DNA from: Linnemannia schmuckeri
Taxonomy: Eukaryota; Mortierellomycota; Mortierellomycetes; Mortierellales; Mortierellaceae
Direction: 5' to 3'
DNA length: 64,000 nucleotides
Assembly (NCBI GenBank): GCA_029449235.1
Contig: JANATG010000001.1
Span: forward strand, 3,162,001 to 3,226,000
The notes beneath the pieces are model-generated. The model was not told the origin of the DNA and made no database searches. It worked only from the letters and a program-made list of their open reading frames with translations. A program made the translations under genes and the position numbers. Positions 49,136-60,859 of this stretch are shown here, piece by piece; position 1 is the first letter of the stretch, and each line of letters starts with the position of its first letter.

Positions 49136-50252
49136 CGTGGGTTGGCCGCAAGGAAAAAACGAGCGTGTGAGCGAGCACTGGATGACAGAAAAAAAAAGTA
49201 ACCACGCAATCGTTCCTCGTATCTTTTTGCCTGTTGCATGTTTTTTTTTTGCACTCGAAAAATTGAGAGTGTGGTACAGAACTGAACGTGGCAATTCGTC
49301 CTTAGGTATGGGCAATTCTTTTGCTACACTTGATTTCCCATATCCTCAACCTCCCGATCGAGCAAACGAGGCGGGACACAAACCTCTCCTCACATGAATG
49401 GGTTGCCTGGTTTTTTATTTTGCACGAGTTGTTGGGTTAAATTGTAGTGTGTGAGCCATTTTAATAACTGTCAATGGCAAAATAAAGGTGTGCTAGTCTT
49501 TTCTTGAAAAGAACATGAAGGCGAGGACATGAGTGAGGTTTTTATTCGTTCGAGCGAAATCGACGATTGCCTGCAAGGTTATCTGTTCGCTGCACTCCCT
49601 TCCTCCCGTTGATCTTTTTTTTTTTTTTTTTTTTTTTAGCTACCATCCTTTTCTTTCTCTCTTCCTGCACTGTAGTGACCAAACAACAAAAGAAAAAAGA
49701 AAAAAAAAAGTGACCCAGATCAGATACAGCACGTCTTTCAGATGAATCTCCGTTCCTGAAGGGACAGACATCCACTCAAACTCGATTTGAGTTTTGCTGT
49801 TATTTTTTATTTTTTTCTCTTTTCCCAAAGGAAGGCGGCCAATCATGTACCATCTTGTCAACGGTTGCAATAAAAAGAGAACGCTGTGATAAGAGAGACC
49901 AGCTATATGGTTTCATTCGCTTTGAGATGGATATGAGAGGACCTCCGCATCCTCTTTCTTCTTGTTCGTCTTCTTCATCTTCGGACCCCGCACAACAACA
50001 CACAGGCAGACAGGCAAAAAAGCATAAGACGCCATTCGACTCATTACCCGCTTTGAGGACTACTTTTGTCCTTTGTTGTTATTGTTTTTTCTTATTTTCA
50101 TCCTCCGGTCTGCTCTTTCTTTCTTTTTTTTTGTGAATATCCTTCATTCCTTTTTTTTTTGTCTTTTCTTTTTCCTTTCTTCTTCTTCTTCTTCTTCACT
50201 CCTCTCCTCCTCGCCCTCCTTCCTTTCACCCCTCCTTCACCCACCACCAAAA
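47387..50252. other. Divergent non-coding region with T38 tract
   Basis: This 2.9 kb lies between the divergent FATP and desaturase starts. It contains two long T runs (49098-49135 and about 49616-49638) and a CT-rich leader from about 50070 to 50240. No gene was recognised. Confidence 0.6.
49098..49135. repeat. T38 homopolymer
   Basis: An uninterrupted run of 38 T, about 1.1 kb upstream of the desaturase gene. Confidence 0.95.
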
Positions 50253-51934
50253 ATGGCTCCTCCTCACGTTGTTGAAGATCAGGTCCGTCGCCGTATCGTC
50301 GTCGAGGACGATACCCCCGTCACCAAGCAGCAGTATGAGCGCAACTATGTACCTATGGACTTCACAATCAAGGAAATCCGTGATGCGATCCCCGCCCACC
50401 TTTTCGTCAGGGACACTACAAAGTCGATCATGCACGTCGTCAAGGATCTGGTCACCATTGCTGCCGTCTTTTACTGCGCTACCTTTATCGACACCTTGCC
50501 CTCGCTCGCCTTGAGAATCCCTGCCTGGATCGCTTATTGGATCATTCAGGGAACTGTCATGGTTGGACCCTGGATCTTGGCCCACGGTAAGCTTCGCAGG
50601 CATATGAGATCAGATATCAACACTCTTGGATCAGAAAAAAAAGGGGTGCAACCGTTGTTGGTTGAATCTGTTGGGCAGAGGAATAATTAAACAAGAGTGG
50701 GAAGACCGGCAGCCACAATCAACTGATAGCGGCAATGGATATCGACAGCAACAGCAACAATACAGACAAATAACAAACGGAAGGACTAGTGGTACAAAAG
50801 ATGGGCTATTTTCTTTTTTTTCTTCCCTTCCTTCTCTCTGGAGAGCCAGGCACCAGTTAGAAAACGAGGGGAGGATTGTTCCTTTAATTCTTCTAGCGGA
50901 TCTGGAAAATATTTTTCAATTTGAATATGAATTGATATATGGTACCTTCAGCAAGTTACACCAAAGAGAGTGTAAAACAACAGCGATTGACCCACGTTTT
51001 TTTTTTCTTCTTAATTTTCATTTGCAACCATAAATCAATAGAGTGCGGACATGGCGCCTTCTCGGACAGCAAGACCGTCAACACTATCTTTGGTTGGGTC
51101 CTTCACTCGGCCCTCTTGGTCCCCTACCAGGCCTGGCAGATGTCGCACTCGAAGCACCACAAGGGAACTGGATCCATGACCAAAGACGTCGTCTTCCTCC
51201 CCGCCACCCGCTCCTACAAGGGTCTCCCCGCCCTCACCGAGCAGCAGAAGCAGGAGGAGCTCAACAACATCCAGGAAGGCAACCGCCACGACCACCACCA
51301 CGAGTCGATCTTTGCCGAGACCCCCATCTACACTCTCGGCTCGCTCATCTTTGTTCTCACCTTCGGATGGCCTTTGTACCTCTTTGTCAACTTTTCTGGC
51401 CCCGAGCACCCCCACTGGATCAACCACTTCCAGACCATCGCCCCCCTCTATGAGCCCCACCAGGCCAAGAACATCTTCTACTCCAACTGCGGTATCGTCG
51501 CCATGACCTCGATCCTCACCTACCTCTCGATCCTCTTTTCGCCCATGACCGTCTTCATGTACTACGGTATCCCTTACCTCGGCGTCAACGCCTGGATCGT
51601 CTGCATTACCTACCTCCAGCACACCGACCCCAAGGTCCCCCACTTCCGTGACAACGTCTGGAACTTCCAGCGTGGTGCCGCCTGCACTGTTGATCGCTCC
51701 TTCGGAACCATCGTCAACCACTTGCACCACCACATTGGCGACTCCCACCAGTGCCATCACATGTTTTCGCAGATGCCCTTCTACAACGCCGTTGAGGCCA
51801 CCAAGCACCTCAAGGCCAAGCTGGGCAAGTACTACATCTTTGACGATACCCCTATCGCCAAGGCTCTGTATCGCAACTGGAGAGTGTGCCGTTTTGTTGA
51901 GGACGAGGGCGAGGTTGTTTTCTACAAGCACTAG
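50253..51934 (+). CDS. Omega-3 fatty-acid desaturase
   Basis: Two exons (50253-50586, 51042-51934) give 408 residues. The product is a membrane desaturase of the delta-12/omega-3 class. From memory the N-terminus (MAPPHVVEDQVRRRIVVED) and the whole core are close to the omega-3 desaturase of Mortierella alpina, which converts n-6 to n-3 C18 and C20 fatty acids. The three histidine boxes are HECGH (111-115), HSKHH (147-151) and HQCHH (347-351). The delta-12 enzyme of the genus has a different N-terminus and HVAHH in the third box, so omega-3 is favoured. Hydrophobic segments flank the boxes. The 455-nt intron splits the Glu codon of the first box. Location is the endoplasmic reticulum by family. 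Confidence 0.95.
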
Positions 51935-52253
51935 AGAACCCTTTCTTCCTCTTTTCTTTATTCATGGGCGTTAATTCCCTCCATTTACAAAAAGTCAGCG
52001 ATATCCATTCATTCACTAGAAAAACTCTAACATTGGCATTCATCATCGTATACCTCTTTCAAAAAATAAAAAACCCCCACATATCGGCTGCTTTTTCATT
52101 CCTTATTTATTCAAAACTTCCGAGAGACTGTGCTGTTTTCCGAACTTTTTTTTTTTTTTTTTTTTTTTCCTTGTAGGTTCCAATCTCCGGTGCGGATGTG
52201 GGCTCCGGAAAACGGGGTGATGCGGGGCGGGGTCTGGTTCCTCTTGCGCTCTT

Positions 52254-52294
<41 letters not shown>

Positions 52295-52459
52295 CACTTT
52301 CCTTCCCAAGACAAAGTTAGGCTGGCACGTGATGATGGTCATTTTTTCTTGAAAGGACAACTTTTGAAAGTCGCTGTCGCATCAACTTTAACCTCCGTCC
52401 CTCCATTCCATTTCTCCCTCAACCCATCACCCGTCAACCCGCTAAACAACAAAGAAAAC
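51935..52459. other. Intergenic region with two long T tracts
   Basis: About 525 bp between two same-strand genes, with T runs at about 52147-52168 and 52257-52294. No gene was seen. Confidence 0.65.
52257..52294. repeat. T38 homopolymer
   Basis: An uninterrupted run of 38 T ending about 165 bp before the start codon of the next gene. Confidence 0.95.
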
Positions 52460-53222
52460 ATGGAGACATCATCAGTACAGCAGCAGGAACAGCTCTTCCA
52501 AAAGTTCGAGAGCTACGACTTTGAAACCGACGCCAACTTCCAGGTATTCATACCTACCGCTGACCTTTTTTTTCTTCCCTTTGGGCCGGCTGTTGACAGC
52601 TCAGTATATATAGTTGGACAGCGGGGTTGACACGGGGGACGCACCCTTTTCCTTTTGTTAATGCTTAGGCAGGATTGAAGTCCATTATTGGGAACAACCA
52701 GGACAAGTCTGCACAGGAGCAGAAGGACGCTGTTGAGAAGGCGAAATACTTTTACTACTCTCGGTAATAAAACCCCCTCCCCCAACAGCATAACGTCTAC
52801 TTGCAGTCTTTAATCGAATCAATTGGACACGCTAGCCTGACACCTCACGTCCATTGCTTTATCTATAATAGCTTTGTGCAGAACTTTGATTATAACCAAT
52901 ACCGGGCATGGCGCCAATTGAAGGCTGCTACCTCAACTGCTCAGGATGGGCAACAGGAGGGATCTTTAGCACCATCATCAACAACAGCAGCGGCGATTGC
53001 CAACGAGACTGTTGCAAAAGAATCTCAGTCCTCCTCCACTACTGCTGCCGGTAAAGAATAGTTGGATATTATTCCTTTGCTACGTGAGAACGTAATTCCA
53101 GGCATGATGTGACTGATGGGTTTGCTGCTGTCACTTACGTCGATTAGATCCTACGTATCCAAAGTCATTCCAGGAGATCTGTGAACTGATCGCATCAGGC
53201 AAGCCCATTCCAGGTACCGTTC

Positions 53223-53256
<34 letters not shown>

Positions 53257-53485
53257 CAAATTATCTAAGAACACAACAAGGGACAATAAGACCAGCCACT
53301 AATTATTATTTCCTTTTCTCTGACTGTGTTGAATAGGCATTCGTCAGATCCCCAACAACTTGGCAGAAGGAACACCCAGCGAAGCCAAACTGGCGCCCAA
53401 GCTCAAGCCCTGGGAGAAAAAGAAGGCTGCTAATTCTGAGGAGCCTGTCGTTGAGTCGACACCATCAGCCGAAGCTACAGCTTAA
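52460..53485 (+). CDS. KPWE-motif protein, Pex39-like peroxisomal import factor
   Basis: Five exons (52460-52543, 52669-52763, 52872-53050, 53148-53213, 53337-53485) give 190 residues. The C-terminal half reads DPTYPKSFQEICELIASG, then PIPGIRQIPNNL and LKPWEKKK with KPWE at 165-168. This is the KPWE domain found in plant PEX14-like proteins, in human C6ORF226 and in yeast Yjr012c, the latter two recently described as Pex39, a helper of Pex7-dependent (PTS2) import. The N-terminal half (QLFQKFESYDFETDANFQ, KAKYFYYSRNFDYNQYRAW) looks like a small helical domain also present in PEX14-like proteins. A Ser/Thr/Ala-rich linker joins them. No membrane segment is visible, so a soluble protein is likely. 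It converges with MED8. Function is inferred from the motif. Confidence 0.82.
53224..53254. repeat. A31 homopolymer in intron 4 of the Pex39-like gene
   Basis: A run of 31 A begins ten nucleotides after the donor site. Confidence 0.95.
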
Positions 53486-53652
53486 GAAAATAACACTAGA
53501 TATCCAATGATACAGACGAATAAACAACCCTGGAAACAACTCGCGACAGTGGGACATTTCAAAACAAAATGAAGGAGTAATGAGACGGTGAAGCCATGTT
53601 TTATTAGGATTTGGAGATTTTGAAGAGAAGCTACAGGGTGTCTTGCTGCTCT

Positions 53653-55147
53653 TTAGACGATATCCACTTCCTCCATCTCCTCTTCCTCGTCATCGTTGTC
53701 CTCCTCAAACGTTTCTACCGCTGGAGCCATGCTAACATTGGATCCTGCTGATGAGATCTGTGAACTGATAGGAGCAGCAGGCGAGACGACCTCCATGAAG
53801 GCATCCTCTTCCTCCTCCTCCTCCTCCTCCTCCTCCTCCCCATCTCCTTGGTCCAGGTTCTGCTCAACGGGTTCGTCGCCCTGTAAAGACTCAAGCTCTT
53901 CCTCACTAGATTCATCCACTTCGTCGTCGATATCATCACTACTCAGTGCACCTTCCCGCCGCCGTGCCTCAAAATAGCTATCATCAAACACATCGTCGCC
54001 TTCAGCGCCAGTACCCTCTCCAGCCTGATCATCAACTCCAGAACTGTATCCGTCCACATCGTTCAGATTTCCTGCCCAGTCATCCACATACCGGACCGAA
54101 GCCGACGAACTGCCCAAGAAATCGTCCGTGGGCAACGGGCTCGCTTCAATTTTCGCCTTTTTGTTGCTAGCTCCAGCCGCCATTGGCCCTGAAGCATCTC
54201 TCTCGCGCTTGGTGCCTCCTTCGTTCTCGGCTCCGACTTCTACTCCCTCCTCATTACCATCCTCGTCATCGTCGTCGGATTCGTATCGCACCTTGGTGTG
54301 AACCATATCTCTCTGCTGTTCGAAAATTCCATCCGCTCTCCGGCAAAGCTCATCGTGCATCGCAACCTTGAGCTGTAATATAAATGGCAAGGCAATAACG
54401 AAGTGGATTTTGACGATCGTGTCAGCGTCAAAGCCTTTTCCCCTTAGATCCCGCGTTTTGCCCATAGACTACCTGCAACAGTAAATTGGTTCTAGAACTC
54501 CATGTTGTTACCTTGTACGCGTTCCACTGTTTCTTCTCCTCGGCAGTTCCATAAGGAACATTCACAGCATTAGGATTCACAGCACGATTAGGTGCAGGCG
54601 AGGGCGGGAGGACAGGCAGCCCAGGGATGGTCCCCTCCCTGATCCTTTCCTCATCCGCCTGTTCTAGTTCCGGAAAGAGTTTTGTCCGAAGGAGGACACT
54701 GAGATTCTGGACCTGTTGATCGTTGGCTGGGGGTTCAAAAGGAAAGACGGTGTAATCCCGTGGTTGCAGGGTGATCTGAGGGTTGTTGAGGATGTTGGTC
54801 AAGTGCAAGTATTTTGCGATCAGGACGTTGAACTTTGAGTGCAACTCCGTCCTATAAAATCGAGGTGAGATGGAGTGGTGTTAAGTAAGGTGGAGGAGGA
54901 TATTATTGCTTGTTGATATATTTCAGCAGTACTTGATAACCTGTTCAAATATCCGCGGATTGTTGAAATATCCTGTTGGAATGCAAAACTTCACGACATA
55001 CCATGAGACAGTGCCAGGGGTGGTTTCAGGATTGATAGAGCGCAAAAAAAAGTGGATGGATTCCTGCAGTTGGACAAGACGCGTTTTTACACTCTCCAGG
55101 TAATCCATAGTGCGGCGTTCCTCTACAGTAAGATGGGTGGTATTCAT
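53653..55147 (-). CDS. med8: Mediator complex subunit 8
   Basis: Three exons (55147-54933, 54851-54512, 54372-53653) give 424 residues. Med8 is a head-module subunit of Mediator, bridging activators and RNA polymerase II. The N-terminal helix YLESVKTRLVQLQESIHFFL, the segment TELHSKFNVLIAKYLHLTNIL and VQNLSVLLRTKLFPELEQADEERI are typical of the family. The protein continues into a very long acidic tail with runs of Glu and Asp, including an eleven-residue poly-Glu run coded by GAG/GAA repeats, and ends EEEEMEEVDIV. Yeast Med8 is about 220 residues, so the tail roughly doubles the length. Splice frames close cleanly. Confidence 0.85.
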
Positions 55148-56595
55148 GGCAACTTGTTTTGCTTTGGATTCTGCGGGTGATGGAATGGATCTGCTGTTCT
55201 CGCGATCCCTGGTGATTCAGAGGTGGTGTTCTTTCTGAAGAAGAGGTTTCTGGTTTTGTAAAGAAGGTTGAAGTTTGTCGGGGGTTGTCCTTGAGCAGGC
55301 CAAGTGAATGAATGGTCCCGTTGCGTTGCGCGTGGTTGATGCGGTTTTGTGAAGACAAAGAAATAAAAGCGATGGACAGATTTTCAGGTTGATTAAAATA
55401 AGCGCCATTGGGTTGCATCACGTGCATTGGTCATTCAATAGCATTTGGTGGCGCCAGATTCGTTATGTCAGAGACGGACAACCAGAAAAAAAAAAAAAGG
55501 CGTCGTTGATTTTTCGTCTTAGTCTTTCCCCTCTTGACCTTTTATCTACCGTGCGCACGAATACATCAAAAGAGGGATTTTAGATGAAATGCGGAGGAAA
55601 CGATTCAGCAGATAAGAAAGAAAACACTTGAATGGCGGAAGAAAAACAGTGTCCAAAAAGACAAAAAGACACTTAACTTTGGAAGAGCTTGGACACAATT
55701 GATGGTTGGTGATCACAAGAAAAACGAAAATGAATGATGCACGCGCACCCAACCTTGATCCTTGCAGGAAACAAAATGGAATGGACGAGAAAATGTGTTG
55801 CGTGTGGGGGAGTGCGAAGACGAGAGGGAAGATGGAAGAGACACGCCGCACTTTGCTAGCGCAAACGAAAAATAACATAAAATAAAAAAATACAAAACAC
55901 AAAACGGCATTTGTTTCTTCCCGAAGAGAAGAAACAACGACAAGCATTGACATCCTTTTCAAGCTCCTGGCTCGCATGATCACAAACGAGACAACCATGT
56001 CACTGCCTCATCATCCATGTGCTCAAGGCTTGAGCAGACAGACAGAGAAACAAGGAGATACGTTCTTTTGAGGAGGTTGAACTATCACAACGGTGTTTGC
56101 AAACTTGGAAGGATACAAAGGGCCTGGAAGAGTGAATGGACACTTTTGACCCTGAAGATTTAATGAAGAAAAGAATCAAGATGGTTAAACTACCGGATTT
56201 TAGGAATATCAATCATGTAACTGGCAATCAAGGTCACGCCGCAAGAGATCAAGAAAAAGCAAGGTGAGTGTGCATCTTTTCTCATTATCTAGACTTCCAA
56301 AGTTTTCTTTGATAGAGCGGAGCGCAGTCGTTGTGGCAGTGATTCATGAATAAGAATACGGAGACGACATTTTTTCCTTAGCCGAAAAGCGCTTATGGAT
56401 GCTGTGTGTGCGTGTGGCAGTGGAGGGGAGCAGAAAACTCGTTTTTGGAAAAGTAGATCATCCCTTTATTTCAGGGTATTCATAGTTGTGAACGGCATGG
56501 TAAAAATGGTTTAAAAAAGAAAATGGGCGGATGCTAATATTAACTACATACAAATAGATGAGAAAAAAGATTGGATGATGGGTTTGTGGCACCCT
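55148..56595. other. Intergenic region
   Basis: About 1.4 kb between MED8 and cytidine deaminase on the same strand. It should contain the MED8 promoter; no gene was recognised. Confidence 0.6.
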
Positions 56596-57030
56596 TTACT
56601 TAAGAGGACCATTCTCAGGCCCAAAGGCATAGGGCAGGAGATCTTCAAGGACGGCCCTCCGATAAGACCGATCGTCGTTAACAAAAAAGATTTCGAGATC
56701 CTTGCCAAACTCGTTCATAAACTGTCGGCAGATACCACAGGGCGTGATGAAGTGGTTATAGTCGCAGGCTACCGCAATGGCAACAAATCGTCGATGGCCA
56801 TCTGATATCGCCTTAGCAAATGCCGTCCGCTCGGCACAGATGGCCCCCCCGTATGCGGCATTCTCGATATTGCAGCCCTGGAAGATCTTGCCGTCGATCG
56901 TCCGAAGCGCAGAGCCGACCCGGAACCGAGAGTATGGGCAGTAGGACGTTTCTCGTGCCTCGAGGGCCTTGATGATGAGATCTTCGATCTGTCGGTCGGA
57001 CAGCATCGAGGCCATTATTCGTCGGTTCAT
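56596..57030 (-). CDS. Cytidine deaminase
   Basis: An intronless gene encodes 144 residues. The enzyme hydrolyses cytidine and deoxycytidine to uridine forms in pyrimidine salvage. SYCPYSRFRVGSALRT, the substrate-contacting GCNIENAAYGGAICAERTA and the zinc-binding TPCGICRQ are clear. Cys65 with Glu67 (CAE) and Cys98/Cys101 (PCGIC) form the catalytic zinc site of the tetrameric class. The length is typical of that class. Two extra Met codons lie within the first nine residues (MNRRIMASM), so the true start could be residue 6 or 9. A TA-rich stretch precedes it. Confidence 0.95.
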   Translation of the reverse strand: MNRRIMASMLSDRQIEDLIIKALEARETSYCPYSRFRVGSALRTIDGKIFQGCNIENAAYGGAICAERTAFAKAISDGHRRFVAIAVACDYNHFITPCGICRQFMNEFGKDLEIFFVNDDRSYRRAVLEDLLPYAFGPENGPLK

Positions 57031-57986
57031 TTTTGGTAGATGTGTATACAGTAGGTAAGGTGAGAAAGAAGGGCAATGGTGAACTGAAAAAAACCAGAGT
57101 AAATGTTCAAAATGGATGCAAATAAAGACAGAAGAGGGGGACAAAGGGTCGATCAGGAAACAAGCGGTGGCTGTGGGTGCTAAGGAAGAAAGAAAAGAAA
57201 AAAGTGCGCACGAGCACACTTTTATATGCGGCGCGGCGGAGAATACTGGACGAAAGAGAAAAACGCCGCGTTTGGGATGGAGTTCATCCATGCTGGTGCG
57301 AGCATGATTGTTGATGTTTACTCCTCGCTAGTTTGTCAGCCCCCCTACTCTTCGCTTGACCCTTCATTGGCCAGGTCCGTCCAATCCTCGCATAGACGCG
57401 CCGCATTTTTTTGTGTTTCTCTTGGTGTTGAAATTTTAGGGTCCCTCCCTTTCATCCCTGCAGACGACATCGATGTGTCAATTGACCGCCCCTTCAGCGA
57501 AAAGAAAAATGATAAGAAAATAGGCGAAGAGGAAGGAGAGTCAAGGATGGCAAAGGACTGAAAGTAAGCGACGCCGTCAAAAAGAGTATCGAGACTGCGG
57601 ATGGCCAGCCCTACAGGCTGCCCTAGATCCGCCGGGGGAGCACTCTCAACAAAAACAATCGCTATGAACACAACAGTTGTGCCACACGATCCGCCTTTTT
57701 AATTTATGCGGAAGCTTTTTTTTGTGGGATTTGCCACCATTTGGTTGTTCTAGGACCGGAGTTCTGAGGATGAGATGATTTGGTGGACTTGACTCGTAAT
57801 TGGCTACGCATTGCGTCGTATTGGCGGTGAAGTCGCGTCGACTTTGGACGAAATCCAAAAAGGCATTTTTTTTGTTGGTATTTGTCGACTGCATTGGAAA
57901 GACACATCAGTTATCAAAGCGTCGCTTCTCGGTATTTTTTTGTTTAATCTACCGAGTAAATGATACTCTAAAGGCATAGCTTCAAT
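57031..57986. other. Intergenic region
   Basis: About 950 bp between same-strand genes. No gene was recognised. Confidence 0.6.
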
Positions 57987-59228
57987 CTACAACGATGACT
58001 TTTCGAGGCCTGCTCCCGCTACAGCCTTCTTCGCAACAAGATCTCTAATCTCCTCTTCTGAAAATCCAGCTTCGGTTAAGATCTTCTTGCTCTCGCCTCC
58101 AACTTCGAGGAACACGTCCGACCCTTCACTGGAGACAGGCGCCTTTGCAGGGGTTCTGAGCAGCTTTGGTGCGGGAGCAGGTGTGGGCATAGAGTAGTAG
58201 TCCAACACAGGCGTGACACAGGCATCGGTCTTGTCAAAGATCTTGACCCATTCGGCTTGGGTCTTAGTCAAAAAAATCTTTGTGAACAAGGCCTTCATCT
58301 TGGGCCAGTTACTAGAATCCATCTGTTCTGGCAACTTGTCCTTCTCCTCGTCGAGCTCCAATCCCTTGAGCAATAGCTTGTAGAACTCGACCTCGATCGC
58401 ACCCACAGCCATGAAGAGACCGTCCTTGGTCTTGTAGGTGTCGTAAAAGTGTGAACCGCCGTCCAATTGACCGGTACCGGCAGGTGTCTGGAAGAGGGCG
58501 CCAGCCTTGTTCATGTTGTAGACAAAGGATCCGAGATAGTTGACGCCGTCAATCATGGCAGCATCGACCACCTGACCCTTGCCAGACTTTGTGCGTTCCT
58601 GGAGCGCCAGGAGGACGCCGAGAGCGCACATCAGTCCACCGCCAGCAAAGTCGGCGAGGAGGTTGATTGGGAAGGCGGGCTTCTCATCGTGCTTTCCCAG
58701 TGTCTTTCAAAATCAACAGTACCGAGAATCATGTAACATTAACACCAAGTTCATATGAATGGGATACATGTGCACATACGTTTTCATGATATCCTCTTGA
58801 AACAAAAAAAGCATGCGACTTACGTTCAAGACACCAGAAATGGCGAGGTAGTTGATATCATGTCCGGCCATCTTAGCATAGTGTCCCTCCTGGCCGAAAC
58901 CGGTCATTCTGGCATAGATCAGTCTAGGGTTCCTTTTCAGGAGAACCTCAGGACCAAGACCGAGTCTCTCCATGACGCCAGGACGGAAAGGTTCGATGAC
59001 GACGTCGGCCTTCTCGCAGAGCCGGATCAGAGTTTCGATACCGGCAGGCGATTTGAGGTTGAGGGCGATGGAGCGCTTGTTCTGGGCGAGGACATCGAGG
59101 TTCATGGCAGAGGTTGAGCGATCGACACGGACAACGTCCGCGCCAAAGTCCGCAAGGACCTTGCCTGCAAAGGGAGCGGGTGCCAGACCTGCAATTTCAA
59201 TCACCTTCAGGCCAGCCAGTGCGGTCAT
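57987..59228 (-). CDS. Alpha-methylacyl-CoA racemase (CaiB/BaiF family III CoA-transferase fold)
   Basis: Two exons (59228-58824, 58703-57987) give 373 residues. The enzyme epimerises 2-methyl-branched acyl-CoAs so that they can enter beta-oxidation. Family landmarks are LKVIEIAGLAPAPFAGKVLADFGADVVRV, the NKRSIALNLKSP loop, VIEPFRPGVMERLGLGPE, RMTGFGQ and GHDINYLAISGVL with the expected catalytic His123. A second catalytic Asp should lie in DFAGGGLM of exon 2. The C-terminus is EKSSL. Human AMACR ends in a similar four-residue non-canonical peroxisomal signal, KASL, so peroxisomal import is possible; this is inference. It is divergent from the Pex30-like gene. Confidence 0.92.
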
Positions 59229-60859
59229 TTTTATAAGGTGTGTGGAGTAAATAGATGTGGAAGTTGGAATAGAAAGTGGGTAGTAATGAGCGACAAAAGG
59301 TCTAGATGTGTTTTGAAGCGAATGTGGGCGAGTAGTGGATGAAGTGGAGTGGAAAAGAAGAGGAGATTTGTTTTGAGTTGCAGTCTCTCGTCCCTTCGTT
59401 CCTTTTCACGGCTCGGATCAAACTTTATGAAGTGAATTACAATGAAGAAAATAAAAAGGCAGACTTACGCAATGGTGAAAGGAGAGGACAGAGAGACGGC
59501 ATAAACAAATAGATAAAAAGGGAAAGAGAGTGCACTCTTCTCTCATGTGGAGTTGGTCATTGACATTCGCTTCACCTGTAAGCAAACATCGCCATTCCAT
59601 TGTCTCCCTTCTTGACCTCTGACGGGTGAGAGCAAAAAATCAAGCCAGCAACAACCAAAGTGACAAATGCACTGCAGCAGCGGCTCCAATTGGGTCTGAT
59701 GGTCATTTGACCGTTGAAGACAAACACGATCAAGCCAATATCCTTTTCTTTTTTTTCTGCAATTATGTTCCCTGTTTGCCACCAATTACCTATTTTCACT
59801 AATCGAACACGAAACGCGGCCGTGTAGGATGCATGTTCCAATGCAACTGGTCATCAAACATTGTAAGGAATAGTGTAGTTGTCTGTATAATTGATAGGTA
59901 TACTTAAAGCGAAGCGACTTGGCTATCCTTTGTTGTGTTGTTGTCGTTCAAAAATCAACTTTGTTGTCATTCAATGTCTCCTTGCGCCTGAGTGCCGGAG
60001 TCTTCTTCTATTTGCCTGTATGACAACACCGAATGATAGCTATTTTATTTCATACCAGAACACAGCACAAGCAGCAGCAGCAGCAACAGCAGTAGCACGC
60101 GCCAAGACCAGAAGAGGAGTGAAGACCGAGTAGTGCAGCATCAATACCGAGCATAGGAAGAAAGCAAGCAAGTTGGAATAATCTATGTACTGCGAGCTCA
60201 TACAATTTGATACTCTTTCACAAAACTCCTTTTCCCCCTTCTTGGCATGCCCGGTTGGTGCGATGGTGTTTTTGAAGCCAGGGGTTACGAAGAACGAAGG
60301 GAGGATGAAGACAAAAAAGAGCAAATTATCACGTGGAATTTAATGGTTACTGGGACATGGCAATTTGTGTCCTTCTGCACATGCGGCACACACACCAGCC
60401 AGGAAATCACTCCACACCACTTCTTTTTCTTTTGTGCTCTCAATCATTTCTTTCTCTTTTTCTCTTCTCTTTTTCTTTACCCTTTTTCCTCGTTCTTGTT
60501 GCCTACCGTCATTGACTTCATCCTCCTTCAACGACTCGCACACCCACCTCCTAACGACAACTGCCTTCAGACGATATTCAGCAAAAACACCAAGTGGTCT
60601 AATTTCTCTCTTTCACACCACACAACACGGACCATCTTTCTTTTCCTCCCAACCCCTTATTTTTCAAGTCAAGCCAACAACACCACCGCCAACAACAACA
60701 GGACCCTTATTCTGTCAATCCGGCATAAACTCACCCACCCCACACTCTCGTCCTCAACGGACAACAATAACAGCAACAACAACAAACCCGCACTTTTCTT
60801 TCTCTTTCCCTTCTTTTCTCTCATTCATCTCCTTCCCAAAACTCATCCAGTCGGTTTGA
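59229..60859. other. Divergent intergenic region
   Basis: This 1.6 kb lies between the racemase and Pex30-like start codons. It carries a (GCA)n repeat and, from about 60420, a CT-rich tract followed by an Asn-codon-like CAA-rich leader. No gene was recognised. Confidence 0.6.
60071..60092. repeat. (GCA)n microsatellite
   Basis: Five GCA units followed by imperfect copies. Confidence 0.85.

Noticed and set aside
48819..49397. 192-codon open frame through the T38 tract
   Set aside because: It translates a homopolymer into a long Phe run and has no similarity on either side.
51035..51931. 298-codon antisense frame
   Set aside because: It lies exactly opposite desaturase exon 2, which has all histidine boxes; the composition is a bias artefact.
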